Notes under the pieces: model-generated | What the model saw: the letters and a program-made list of their open reading frames with translations, nothing else | What the model was told of the DNA's origin: nothing | The model's database searches: none | Shown here: positions 1 through 6,979 of the stretch, piece after piece | Position numbering within the stretch: position 1 is the first letter of the stretch | Layout of the letters: each line of letters begins with the position of its first letter | Translations under genes and position numbers: made by a program | DNA from: Myxococcales bacterium | Lineage (GTDB): Bacteria > Myxococcota_A > Polyangia > Polyangiales > Ga0077539 | Reading direction: 5' to 3' | Length of the DNA stretch: 64,000 nt | Assembly: GCA_030652255.1 (NCBI GenBank) | Contig: JAUSAZ010000219.1 | Span: forward strand, 1 to 64,000

Positions 1-68
1 GTCAAGCCCTCCAGCGTCGATGGTACTGCACAGGTGACTGTGTGGGAGAGTAGAACGCCGCCGGGGTC
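1..68 (+). rRNA. rrf: 5S ribosomal RNA, 3' part
   Basis: The window opens inside a 5S rRNA. The stretch around positions 14-55 carries the conserved GATGGTACTG and GTGGGAGAGTAG blocks of the 3' half of bacterial 5S. The 5' half lies outside the window, so the closing helix cannot be checked and the 3' end is approximate. A strong intrinsic terminator follows at once, as expected at the end of an rRNA operon. The 16S and 23S genes should lie upstream of the window. Confidence 0.88.
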
Positions 69-83
69 CTATCACGGCAACAA

Positions 84-130
84 CCCCGTGGAGTCAGTGT
101 TTCCCAAGAACACTGCCTCCACGGGGTTTT
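84..130 (+). terminator. Intrinsic terminator of the rRNA operon
   Basis: An 18-bp stem (left arm 84-101, right arm 109-126) with one mismatch encloses the 7-nt loop TCCCAAG and runs into TTTT at 127-130. It lies just after the 5S gene and before a new promoter for tRNA-Lys, so it should separate the two transcripts. Confidence 0.92.
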
Positions 131-152
131 GTCATTTCTGGAATCCGCTCCG

Positions 153-181
153 TTGACGCCCGCCGTAGGCCGGCAGAGACT
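153..181 (+). promoter_or_regulatory. Probable sigma-70 promoter of tRNA-Lys
   Basis: TTGACG (153-158) and GAGACT (176-181) are separated by 17 nt. Transcription would start near 188, about 17 nt before the tRNA. It lies downstream of the rRNA terminator, which fits an independent tRNA transcript. The same GAGACT -10 hexamer appears before the kinase gene at 8173. Confidence 0.55.
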
Positions 182-204
182 CGGCGGGTGATTCGTCCCG
201 ATAG

Positions 205-277
205 GGGTCGTTAGCTCAGTCGGTAGAGCAGCGGACTTTTAATCCGTTGGTCCAGGGTTCGAGCCCCTGACGACCTA
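205..277 (+). tRNA. tRNA-Lys (anticodon TTT)
   Basis: This 73-nt cloverleaf has acceptor strands GGGTCGT and ACGACCT (first pair G-U), an anticodon loop CTTTTAA reading TTT, and the T-loop GGTTCGAGCC. CCA is not encoded: the gene ends at discriminator A277, followed by CCC. It resembles E. coli tRNA-Lys almost base for base at the ends. The last three bases, CTA, are also the complement of the stop codon of the convergent cyaY gene. Confidence 0.95.
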
Positions 278-604
278 CCCCCACAGCAGGGTCACTCCCG
301 CGTTGTCCGCCACGATCCGCGTGACCGTCGCATACAACTCGTCCCCACGTCCCTTGTCGTCGGCCCACTGGCCGGTCGCCTCGTCGAGGTTGAAGTGCCA
401 GGCCCGGCTGTTGGCCGCCAGCCAGATCTGTCGCGTCGACCGCTGGGTGTTGAGCACACAGCGCGAGCGGTCCCGGAACGTGAGCGTCAGCACATCGCCC
501 GCGGCCACCGCCTCGACGTCGTCCGGGTCGACCGGCTCGCACGCATCCTGGATGCGCTTGAAGACCGCGTCGACGAGCTGGAGATACACGGATTCATTCA
601 TCAT
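275..604 (-). CDS. cyaY: Frataxin-like iron-binding protein CyaY
   Basis: CyaY is a small cytosolic protein that binds iron and modulates cysteine desulfurase activity in iron-sulfur cluster assembly. The product is about 109 aa, the usual CyaY length. It has an acidic first helix (DAVFKRIQDA followed by an Asp/Glu cluster) and the family strand pattern CVLNTQRSTRQIWLA then AWHFNLDE. Two adjacent ATG codons (604 and 601) are possible starts. Longer reading frames upstream look non-coding. A TACGAT hexamer at 614-619 (minus strand) lies 9 nt before the 604 start. The TAG stop (275-277) overlaps the 3' end of tRNA-Lys. A NifS-like gene sits far away at 61703, so no isc operon is seen here. Confidence 0.88.
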   Translation of the reverse strand: MMNESVYLQLVDAVFKRIQDACEPVDPDDVEAVAAGDVLTLTFRDRSRCVLNTQRSTRQIWLAANSRAWHFNLDEATGQWADDKGRGDELYATVTRIVADNAGVTLLWG

Positions 605-668
605 GGCCGCCCGATCGTAGTGCGCTTCGCCGTTGGGCGGAAGGCTGCGCGTGCGAACGTCGCGGGTC

Positions 669-697
669 GTGACCTCTGCTCGCCGGGGCACTACAGT
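669..697 (+). promoter_or_regulatory. Probable promoter giving a leaderless moxR mRNA
   Basis: GTGACC (669-674) and TACAGT (692-697) are 17 nt apart. Only 8 nt separate the -10 hexamer from the ATG at 706, so the transcript would start at or within a base or two of the start codon. No Shine-Dalgarno sequence is seen. Confidence 0.5.
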
Positions 698-705
698 CAC
701 GCCCC

Positions 706-1548
706 ATGACGACTGAGTTCCGTCGGTTTCGAGGCACCCCGGGCTACCTCACCAGCGACGCCCTGGAGTCCGCGGTCAACTGCTCGCTCGCACTCGAGAA
801 GCCGTTGCTGGTGAAGGGCGAGCCCGGGACGGGCAAGACCCTCCTGGCGGAGGCGATCTCCGCCGCGTTCGAGGCGCCGCTGCTCACCTGGCACGTGAAG
901 AGCACCACGCGCGCCCAAGACGGCCTGTACGTCTACGACACCGTCGCACGACTCTACGACTCGCGCTTCGGCGACGGCGACGTGCGCGACATCCGGCGCT
1001 ACATCAAGTTCGGTCCCGTGGGCGAGGCATTCCGGGCCGAGCGCCGGGTGGTCCTCCTCATCGACGAGGTCGACAAGGCCGACCTCGAGTTTCCCAACGA
1101 CCTCCTCCACGAGCTTGACCGGATGCGCTTCCGCGTCGGCGAGACCGGCGACGAGGTCGTCGCGCGCGAGCGACCGATCGTCATCATCACGAGCAACAAC
1201 GAGAAGGACCTCCCCGACGCGTTCTTGCGCCGGTGCGTGTTTCACTTCATCGACTTCCCCGACCAGGAGCTGATGCGGCGGATCGTCGCGGTGCACCACC
1301 CGGGCCTCGACGCAGCGCTCCTCGATCAGTGCCTCGCCGTGTTCTACGAGATCCGCGGGATGCAGCGGATGCGCAAGCGCCCGAGCACGAGCGAGCTCGT
1401 CGACTGGATCGCCGTGCTGCAGCGGGCCGGCGTCACCGCGGTTCGCCTCGACCGCGAGCTGCCCTTCCTGGGCGCCCTCCTCAAGAAGGAGCAGGACCTC
1501 GCGGCCTTCGCCGATCAGCTCTCGGGCGGCCGCAAGTTCAGGTCGTAG
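706..1548 (+). CDS. MoxR-family AAA+ ATPase
   Basis: MoxR ATPases work with a von Willebrand A (VWA) partner as a chaperone-like pair that activates or metallates target enzymes. The 280-aa product has Walker A GEPGTGKT (residues 38-45), Walker B VVLLIDEVD (115-123) and a sensor-1 segment IVIITSNNE. The C-terminal part forms the AAA lid. The VWA gene follows after only 3 nt, so they form an operon and probably a complex. The start at 706 is set by a promoter ending 8 nt upstream. The client protein is not evident from the neighbourhood; nothing like a CO dehydrogenase or methanol dehydrogenase is present. Confidence 0.9.
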   Translation: MTTEFRRFRGTPGYLTSDALESAVNCSLALEKPLLVKGEPGTGKTLLAEAISAAFEAPLLTWHVKSTTRAQDGLYVYDTVARLYDSRFGDGDVRDIRRYIKFGPVGEAFRAERRVVLLIDEVDKADLEFPNDLLHELDRMRFRVGETGDEVVARERPIVIITSNNEKDLPDAFLRRCVFHFIDFPDQELMRRIVAVHHPGLDAALLDQCLAVFYEIRGMQRMRKRPSTSELVDWIAVLQRAGVTAVRLDRELPFLGALLKKEQDLAAFADQLSGGRKFRS

Positions 1549-1551
1549 CCC

Positions 1552-2724
1552 ATGATCGTCCCCTTCCTCTACGCCCTCCGGCGACGGAAGCTGCCGGTCG
1601 GTACGCAGGAGGCCGTCAACCTCGCGAAGGCCCTCTCGCTTGGCCTCCATGAGAGCTCGCTCGAGGGCTTCTACGAGGTCGCCCGTGCGCTGCTCGTACA
1701 CTCCGAGCAGCACCTCGATGACTTCGACATCGCGTTCGCCGAGCACTTCCGGGGTGTGACCTTCGACGCGGTGAAGATCACCGAGGAGATCCGCGGGTGG
1801 CTCGAGGAGGTCCAGAAGCTGCGAGAGCTCACCGACGAGGAGAAGGCGTCCATCGAGGCCCTCGACCTCGACGAACTCCAGCGGCTGTTCGAGCAGCGGC
1901 TGAAGGAGCAGACCTCCCGCCATGACGGCGGCAACCGCTGGATCGGCACCGGCGGAACGTCGCCCTTCGGGCGCGGCGGATACCACCCCACGGGCATGAG
2001 CGTCGGCCCCGCCGGGGGAGGGAGCCGCGGCGCCGTGAAGAGCGCCGACGCACGGAGGTACAAGGGCTACCGCACCGACGTGGTGCTCGACCTCCGACAG
2101 ATCGAGGTGGCGCTGCGCCGGCTTCGGGCCTTCAATCGGGAGGGCTACGCCGACGAGCTCGACATCGAGGGGACCATCGACGCCACCGCGAAGAACGCCG
2201 GCGAGCTGGACGTGGTCGTGCGCCCGCCGCGCCGACCCGACACCCGCGTGCTGCTCATCATGGACGTCGGCGGCTCGATGGACCCCTACGCCGACGCCGT
2301 CTCCCAGGTGTTCTCTGCCGCGAAGCGCGCGACCCACTGGAAGGAACTCCGCACCTTCTACTTCCACAACTGCGTGTACGGCCGCGTGTACCGCACCGAC
2401 CACTTCGGCGACCCCATCGGCGTCCACGAGCTGCTTCGCGTGACGTCACCGAAGTACAAGGTCATCTTCCTCGGCGACGCGCTGATGGCCCCCTACGAGC
2501 TGCTGGCCACCAGCGCCGACGAGCCGGGCAATCCGCCGACCTCAGGCCTCCATTGGCTCTCGGTGCTGCGGGAGCACTTCCCGCACTCGATCTGGCTGAA
2601 CCCCGAGGCCCCGCGAGGCTGGTCGGGCAACACCATCGAGGCCGTGCGCTCGGTCTTCCCGATGTTCCACCTCACCGTCGATGGCCTCACCGAAGCCGTG
2701 CAGGAGCTCACCCGCCGGCGTTGA
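1552..2724 (+). CDS. VWA-domain protein, CoxE-like
   Basis: This 390-aa protein is the likely partner of the MoxR ATPase just upstream. The N-terminal half is helical and charged (residues 1-125). A Gly-rich stretch follows (125-160), then a VWA domain from about residue 230. The metal-site motif reads DVGGS (238-242), so the first serine of the usual DxSxS is glycine, which may weaken metal binding. The layout (helical N-terminus, VWA at the C-terminus) matches the CoxE-like family. No signal peptide or membrane segment is visible, so it should be cytosolic. The stop codon abuts a long inverted repeat at 2724-2752. Confidence 0.85.
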   Translation: MIVPFLYALRRRKLPVGTQEAVNLAKALSLGLHESSLEGFYEVARALLVHSEQHLDDFDIAFAEHFRGVTFDAVKITEEIRGWLEEVQKLRELTDEEKASIEALDLDELQRLFEQRLKEQTSRHDGGNRWIGTGGTSPFGRGGYHPTGMSVGPAGGGSRGAVKSADARRYKGYRTDVVLDLRQIEVALRRLRAFNREGYADELDIEGTIDATAKNAGELDVVVRPPRRPDTRVLLIMDVGGSMDPYADAVSQVFSAAKRATHWKELRTFYFHNCVYGRVYRTDHFGDPIGVHELLRVTSPKYKVIFLGDALMAPYELLATSADEPGNPPTSGLHWLSVLREHFPHSIWLNPEAPRGWSGNTIEAVRSVFPMFHLTVDGLTEAVQELTRRR

Positions 2725-2752
2725 TGCGTGTGACAGGATATGTCACGCGCAT
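2724..2752. repeat. 12-bp inverted repeat, operator or hairpin
   Basis: ATGCGTGTGACA (2724-2735) and TGTCACGCGCAT (2741-2752) flank the 5-nt spacer GGATA. The arms match at 11 of 12 positions, and the twelfth is a G-U pair in RNA. There is no T-run after it, so it is unlike an ordinary terminator. It lies upstream of the WYL regulator gene and could be that protein's operator. Confidence 0.7.
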
Positions 2753-2805
2753 CCAGTGAGGCGGCTGCCTGGGTGCTAGTCTGGTCCCACCAAACGAGGT
2801 GCCAG

Positions 2806-3219
2806 ATGATGAACCCGACCGCGCGCGCGCCCTCCCTCGACAGCACCAGCATCGCTCGCGACGCCGACCTGGAGTCGCAGCTGCGCATCGCAGCGCCGGC
2901 GAACGACCCTCCGCCCGGACCTCAACAGCAGGCGGTCTTGCGCCGGGTGGCCCGAGCAATCCAGGAGCGCCGGGTCTGCGTCCTGCGATACGCGTCGGAG
3001 CCCGGCGGCGCCCCGAGCACGCGGGCGATCGAACCCATCGCCGTGGTCAGCACCCGCGGCGCCCTCGGCCTGCTCGCCTGGTGCCGCCTCCGCCGCGACC
3101 TGCGCACCTTCCGGCTCGATCGCATCGCCGCCATCGCGCTCGCAGCCGAACACTTCACCGACCATCCGGGCCTGGCGTTGGAACGCTTCATCCAACGGCG
3201 CCGCCGCACCCTGCCGTAA
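2806..3219 (+). CDS. WYL-domain protein
   Basis: The 137-aa product carries a WYL-type ligand-sensing domain in its C-terminal two thirds. The motif LLAWCRLRRDLRTFRLDRI is the classic core of this family, found in YafY-like transcription regulators. The N-terminal 45 residues are polar and show no convincing winged helix, so this may be a stand-alone sensor rather than a complete regulator. I start it at ATG 2806 because GAGG (2796-2799) gives a good ribosome site there or at the adjacent ATG 2809. The upstream palindrome at 2724-2752 would be a natural autoregulatory site, but this is inference. Confidence 0.78.
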   Translation: MMNPTARAPSLDSTSIARDADLESQLRIAAPANDPPPGPQQQAVLRRVARAIQERRVCVLRYASEPGGAPSTRAIEPIAVVSTRGALGLLAWCRLRRDLRTFRLDRIAAIALAAEHFTDHPGLALERFIQRRRRTLP

Positions 3220-3264
3220 TCCGCTTGCCGTCGCGCGCTGCGCTCCGCATGAGTGGGGGCGAAC

Positions 3265-3999
3265 ATGCGTCGCCTCGCTGCCGCCTCCCTGCTCCTCGCC
3301 GTGACGCTGCTCTCGTCGGAGCGCTGCGACGCGCAGCCGCGGGCGAACAGCGAGGCCTTCCCGATGCCACCTGTGGAGGCGCCTGCGCCCGCGACGGTCG
3401 TGCCCGCGGTGGCGCCGTCGGTGGGCTGGCGCAACAGCACCATACTGGGACTCTCCTCGGGACTCGGCTCTCCCTATGGACTCCTCGGGGCCTTCGTCGG
3501 CTTCTTCCCGCTCAAGCACCTGCAGCTGGAGGTCGGCGGCGGTTACTCGACCGGCTTCGGTCCCTCGGTGGCGGCGCTCGGGCGCGTGGGGATCAACCCA
3601 GGCAACAGCTCCTTCCTCGCGCTGGGCATCGGGGTGTCGACGAGCTTCAGCGACTTCCAGTACGCCGAAAACTGCGAGTACCCGGCGAACTCCGCGACCG
3701 CGACCCGTTGCACACCCTCCGGCGTGCCACGGGTCGCCGCGGGCTCTGCGAGCGCGTTGTGGTTGAACGTCGAGGTCTCCGAGGACGTGCGCCTCGGGCG
3801 AGCGTTCGGTGGACGCATCGCGGCGGGCTTCGGCCTCCTGCTGAACCCGGGCGCCTTCCCCGCGGCGCTCGGCTGCCCCTCGGAGGGCCTCGGCGCGACG
3901 CCCTGCGACGTGGGCGCATCGCGCGCCCGGGACGAGCCCACCTGGTTGCTACACGTCCGCGTCGACCTCTACGCCGTCATCGTGGGCGGAGACCCGTAG
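3265..3999 (+). CDS. Probable outer-membrane beta-barrel protein
   Basis: This 244-aa protein starts with a signal peptide (MRRLAAASLLLAVTLLSS, cleavage probably near residue 25). The mature part has alternating hydrophobic strands rich in Gly and aromatic residues, typical of a small outer-membrane barrel. A Pro/Ala-rich linker lies at residues 33-50. Four cysteines in loops may form disulphides. The start is ATG 3265, which has a GGGGG tract upstream; a GTG 12 nt earlier would lengthen the n-region. The gene ends 7 nt before the convergent dacB gene. No family could be named. Confidence 0.65.
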   Translation: MRRLAAASLLLAVTLLSSERCDAQPRANSEAFPMPPVEAPAPATVVPAVAPSVGWRNSTILGLSSGLGSPYGLLGAFVGFFPLKHLQLEVGGGYSTGFGPSVAALGRVGINPGNSSFLALGIGVSTSFSDFQYAENCEYPANSATATRCTPSGVPRVAAGSASALWLNVEVSEDVRLGRAFGGRIAAGFGLLLNPGAFPAALGCPSEGLGATPCDVGASRARDEPTWLLHVRVDLYAVIVGGDP

Positions 4000-4006
4000 A
4001 CGGCGC

Positions 4007-5455
4007 CTACCGTTGCGCCCGCACGACGCCCACGAGCGTCGTCACGATCTGGTCGGCGAGCTGCCGCGTCGGCGCCGCGCGCCCCCGGACGCCGTTCGCG
4101 AGGATCGAGAACACCAGCGTGCGCGACGGGTCGGGCGCCAGCACGTAGCCCGACAGCGCGATCACGTCGTCGAGGGTGCCCGTCTTGGCGCGAACCATCC
4201 GCTCGGCCCCGGCGATGCGAAGGCGGTTGCGGAGCGTGCCGTCGCCGCCTCCCACCGCGAGCTGCGCGATGAACTCGTCGCGCACCGCGGGGCGGCGCCA
4301 GTTGGCGCGCAGCACCTGGGCGAGCTGCCGCGCGCTCACGCGGTTGGCGTCGTAGAGGCCCGAGCCGTTGCGAAGCACCATGCCCCGCGTGTCGACCCCG
4401 GCGCCGCGGCACCAGTCGAGGACGCGCTCGGTGCCACGCTGGAAGGTGACCGCCCCCGCGGCGGGCGTGGCCGCGATCGCGAGGAGGGTCATCTCCGCGT
4501 AGAAGTTGTTCGACTCCTTGCCGACCTCATAGAGGAGCGCCGAGAGCGCGGGCGATCGGTGCGTCGCGAGCGTCGTGAGCCCGGCCGGCGCGGCGCCCAC
4601 CCGGGTCGCCCCGGAGATTCTCACGCCGAGGTCTTCGAGGGCGCTGCGCATCGCCCAGCCCGCGGCGAGGGAGGGCGAGTCCAGCCGTCGACGGTAGACC
4701 GCGCTGCGCGCGCCCGCCGGGACGCTGCCGGTCACCCGGACGCGCGCGCGGCCATCCGGCAGGGGCGTGACGGCGATGTTCACCGACGGCTGTCCGGTCG
4801 CCGTGGTGGTGAGCGCGCTCTCCAGCTCGACGTAGCCGCGCGGCTCGGCGGACACGATCGCCGCAGCGCCAGCGGCCCCCGGGCGGACCCGGACGCTGAG
4901 CGCGTTCTCGTCGATCGACACGGCGCTCACCGCCGCGCGGAAGGGGGCGCTCTCGCCGGGCTGCTGATCGAACGCTGGGGGGAGGTGCTCCGTGCCGAGC
5001 GCGCGGTCGTCGACGACGAGGTCGCCTTCGACGCGCCGGATGCCCGATGCCACCAGCTCGCGGGCGAGGGCGTACACGTCGCCGGTGGACAGCGAGGGGT
5101 CGCCGTCGCCGCGGAACACGAGCGGACCCGCCACCGCGTCGCCGACCTGGTTGCCGTCGAGCGAGGTGGTGAAGCGCCGGTCGGCGCCCAGCGCCGCGAG
5201 CGCGGTCGCCGCCGTGAGGAGCTTGGTGTCGCTGGCGGGGTTGAGCGCGGCGGCCGGCTCGCGCTCGAAGAGGACCCGTCCGGACCCCGCCTCCATCACG
5301 ACCACGGACAGGCGCTCGCCCGGGGTGACGGCCGCGGCGATGAGCGGCGCGAGCGTGGTTGCGAGCGGAGGCGCCGCCGCGGGAGACTGCGCGCCCACAT
5401 GACCCGTCATCGCGAGCGCGACGCCCACGAGCGCGGCGCCAAGTCCTCTACGCAT
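4007..5455 (-). CDS. dacB: D-alanyl-D-alanine carboxypeptidase/endopeptidase (PBP4 type)
   Basis: This low-molecular-mass class C penicillin-binding protein trims or cleaves peptide cross-links in periplasmic peptidoglycan (peptidase family S13). The 482-aa product has a signal peptide (residues 1-22) and all three active-site motifs: SDTK (75-78), SNN (315-317) and KTG (424-426). The long insert between the first two motifs is normal for PBP4. The start at 5455 has GGGAGG upstream and is the only start that keeps the signal peptide. Its 5' end overlaps the 5' end of the divergent binding-protein gene by 57 bp. Confidence 0.92.
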   Translation of the reverse strand: MRRGLGAALVGVALAMTGHVGAQSPAAAPPLATTLAPLIAAAVTPGERLSVVVMEAGSGRVLFEREPAAALNPASDTKLLTAATALAALGADRRFTTSLDGNQVGDAVAGPLVFRGDGDPSLSTGDVYALARELVASGIRRVEGDLVVDDRALGTEHLPPAFDQQPGESAPFRAAVSAVSIDENALSVRVRPGAAGAAAIVSAEPRGYVELESALTTTATGQPSVNIAVTPLPDGRARVRVTGSVPAGARSAVYRRRLDSPSLAAGWAMRSALEDLGVRISGATRVGAAPAGLTTLATHRSPALSALLYEVGKESNNFYAEMTLLAIAATPAAGAVTFQRGTERVLDWCRGAGVDTRGMVLRNGSGLYDANRVSARQLAQVLRANWRRPAVRDEFIAQLAVGGGDGTLRNRLRIAGAERMVRAKTGTLDDVIALSGYVLAPDPSRTLVFSILANGVRGRAAPTRQLADQIVTTLVGVVRAQR

Positions 5456-6976
5456 CGACCAACCTCCCGATGGGTCTATCACGTCCTCCTCGCGCTCGGA
5501 CTCGCGGGCTGCCGCGGGCCTGCGAGGTCGCCCGACCGCCTCACGCTGCTCGCGCTCGCCCGGCCCGAACACCTCGATCCGCGACACCCGGAGGACGCAC
5601 TCGGGGCATCGATCGGTCGGCTGCTCTACCGCGGTTTGATGGAGGGCGACCCGGTGACCTTCCTGCCCCGCCTGGCGCTCGCCGAGGATGCCCGCTGGGT
5701 CGACCCCACGCGCTACCGGGTGCGACTCCGGGGCGACGCGCGCTTCCACGACGGCCAGGCCGTCACCGCTGCCGATGTCGTCGCCACCTACGCCAGCGTG
5801 CTCGACCCCGCGCAGCGCAGCCGGCTCCGCACCACCTACGCCCGGGTGCTCCGGGAGGTGCGCGCGGTCGATGACCGCTCGGTCGAGTTCGTGCTCCACG
5901 GCCCCGACGGGTCGATCGACACGCTGCTCCAACTCGGCGTGCTCCCGCAGCGCGATGCGGCCTCGCCCGAGCGGCGCCCCGAAGAGATCGCGCGCGAGCG
6001 CCTCGCCGGCAGCGGTCCGCTGCGGCTCACCCGCTACGCCCCGGACGCCCTGTCGCTCGAGGTCGTCGGCGGGGGAGGGGCGTTTCGCGCGCTCGACGTC
6101 GTCACCCTCCACGACCCGAACACCCTCGCCCTGCGGTTGCTCCACGGCGAGGGCGACGTCGCCGAGCTCAAGCCGGAGCTCTACGGCCTCTTCGAGGGTC
6201 GGGCCGGCTTCGAGGTGGCCTCGGCGCGCACCTCGGGCATGACCTACCTCGGGATGCACTGCGAGCACGGGGCGCTCGCCGACGTCGCCGTGCGGCGCGC
6301 CCTCGCGCTCGCGCTCGACCGCCCATCGCTCCAGCGGGCGATGCTGGGCGCGCGCGCGGCCACGTCGACGGGGGTCCTGCCGCCGTCCCACTGGGCCTAC
6401 ACGGCGGACGTCGCGCGTTACCCCTTCGATCCGGTGGCGGCGAGGCGCGCGCTCGTCGCCGCGCGGGGGGCGGGCGCGCCGCCGCTGCGCCTCACGCTGC
6501 GGGTCTCGTCCCAGCGCTTCGCCGTCACCGCCGCGCAGGCGATCACCGCGATGCTCCGCGACGTCGGCGTCGAGGTGGACGTGCGCCCCTCCGAGCTCGC
6601 CACGCTCCTGTCGGACCTCCGCGCCGGGCGCTTCGACCTCACGCTCCTCACGGTGCCCGACCTCAGCGACCCCTTCGGCCTGGGCTTCTGGTTCGGGTCG
6701 GCGTCCGTCCCCACCGCGGCGAACCCCACCGCGGGCGGCAACCGCTGGCGCTTCCGGGACGCCGAGCTCGACGCGGCGCTCGACGCGGGCCTGCGCACGC
6801 TCGGACCCGAGGCGCGTAGGCCACACTATCAGCGCGCGCAGCGGGTGCTCGCGGCGCAGCTCCCGGTGATCCCCCTCTGGCACGCCGACGTGGTCTTCGC
6901 GCTGCGCCGCCCCTACCGGGGGCTGCGGCCGCGAGGCGACGGTCAGCTGGACTTCCTGCTCCGGCTGACCCGGTAG
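5399..6976 (+). CDS. Peptide ABC transporter substrate-binding lipoprotein
   Basis: This is a family 5 solute-binding protein (DppA/OppA-like) that would capture peptides at the outer face of the inner membrane. After a charged 25-residue n-region, a short hydrophobic segment ends in the lipobox LAGC (Cys38). The mature part shows family features such as RVRLRGDARFHDG, then ADVVATYASVLDP near residue 120. The length (525 aa) is usual. ATG 5399 is the nearest in-frame start upstream of the lipobox; no GTG or TTG lies closer. It lies inside the dacB signal-peptide region on the other strand. No permease or ATPase genes are adjacent, so it is an orphan binding protein. Confidence 0.85.
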   Translation: MTRHRERDAHERGAKSSTHRPTSRWVYHVLLALGLAGCRGPARSPDRLTLLALARPEHLDPRHPEDALGASIGRLLYRGLMEGDPVTFLPRLALAEDARWVDPTRYRVRLRGDARFHDGQAVTAADVVATYASVLDPAQRSRLRTTYARVLREVRAVDDRSVEFVLHGPDGSIDTLLQLGVLPQRDAASPERRPEEIARERLAGSGPLRLTRYAPDALSLEVVGGGGAFRALDVVTLHDPNTLALRLLHGEGDVAELKPELYGLFEGRAGFEVASARTSGMTYLGMHCEHGALADVAVRRALALALDRPSLQRAMLGARAATSTGVLPPSHWAYTADVARYPFDPVAARRALVAARGAGAPPLRLTLRVSSQRFAVTAAQAITAMLRDVGVEVDVRPSELATLLSDLRAGRFDLTLLTVPDLSDPFGLGFWFGSASVPTAANPTAGGNRWRFRDAELDAALDAGLRTLGPEARRPHYQRAQRVLAAQLPVIPLWHADVVFALRRPYRGLRPRGDGQLDFLLRLTR

Positions 6977-6979
6977 CGT

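Noticed and set aside
216-542. Reading frame on the minus strand ending in GRQGLEPWTNGLKVRCSTD
   Set aside because: It is the antisense of tRNA-Lys joined to a shadow of cyaY; the GLEPWTN-type string is a known artefact of tRNA genes.
697-2427. 576-aa minus-strand frame
   Set aside because: His/Val/Glu/Arg-rich shadow of the MoxR and VWA genes, with no motif.
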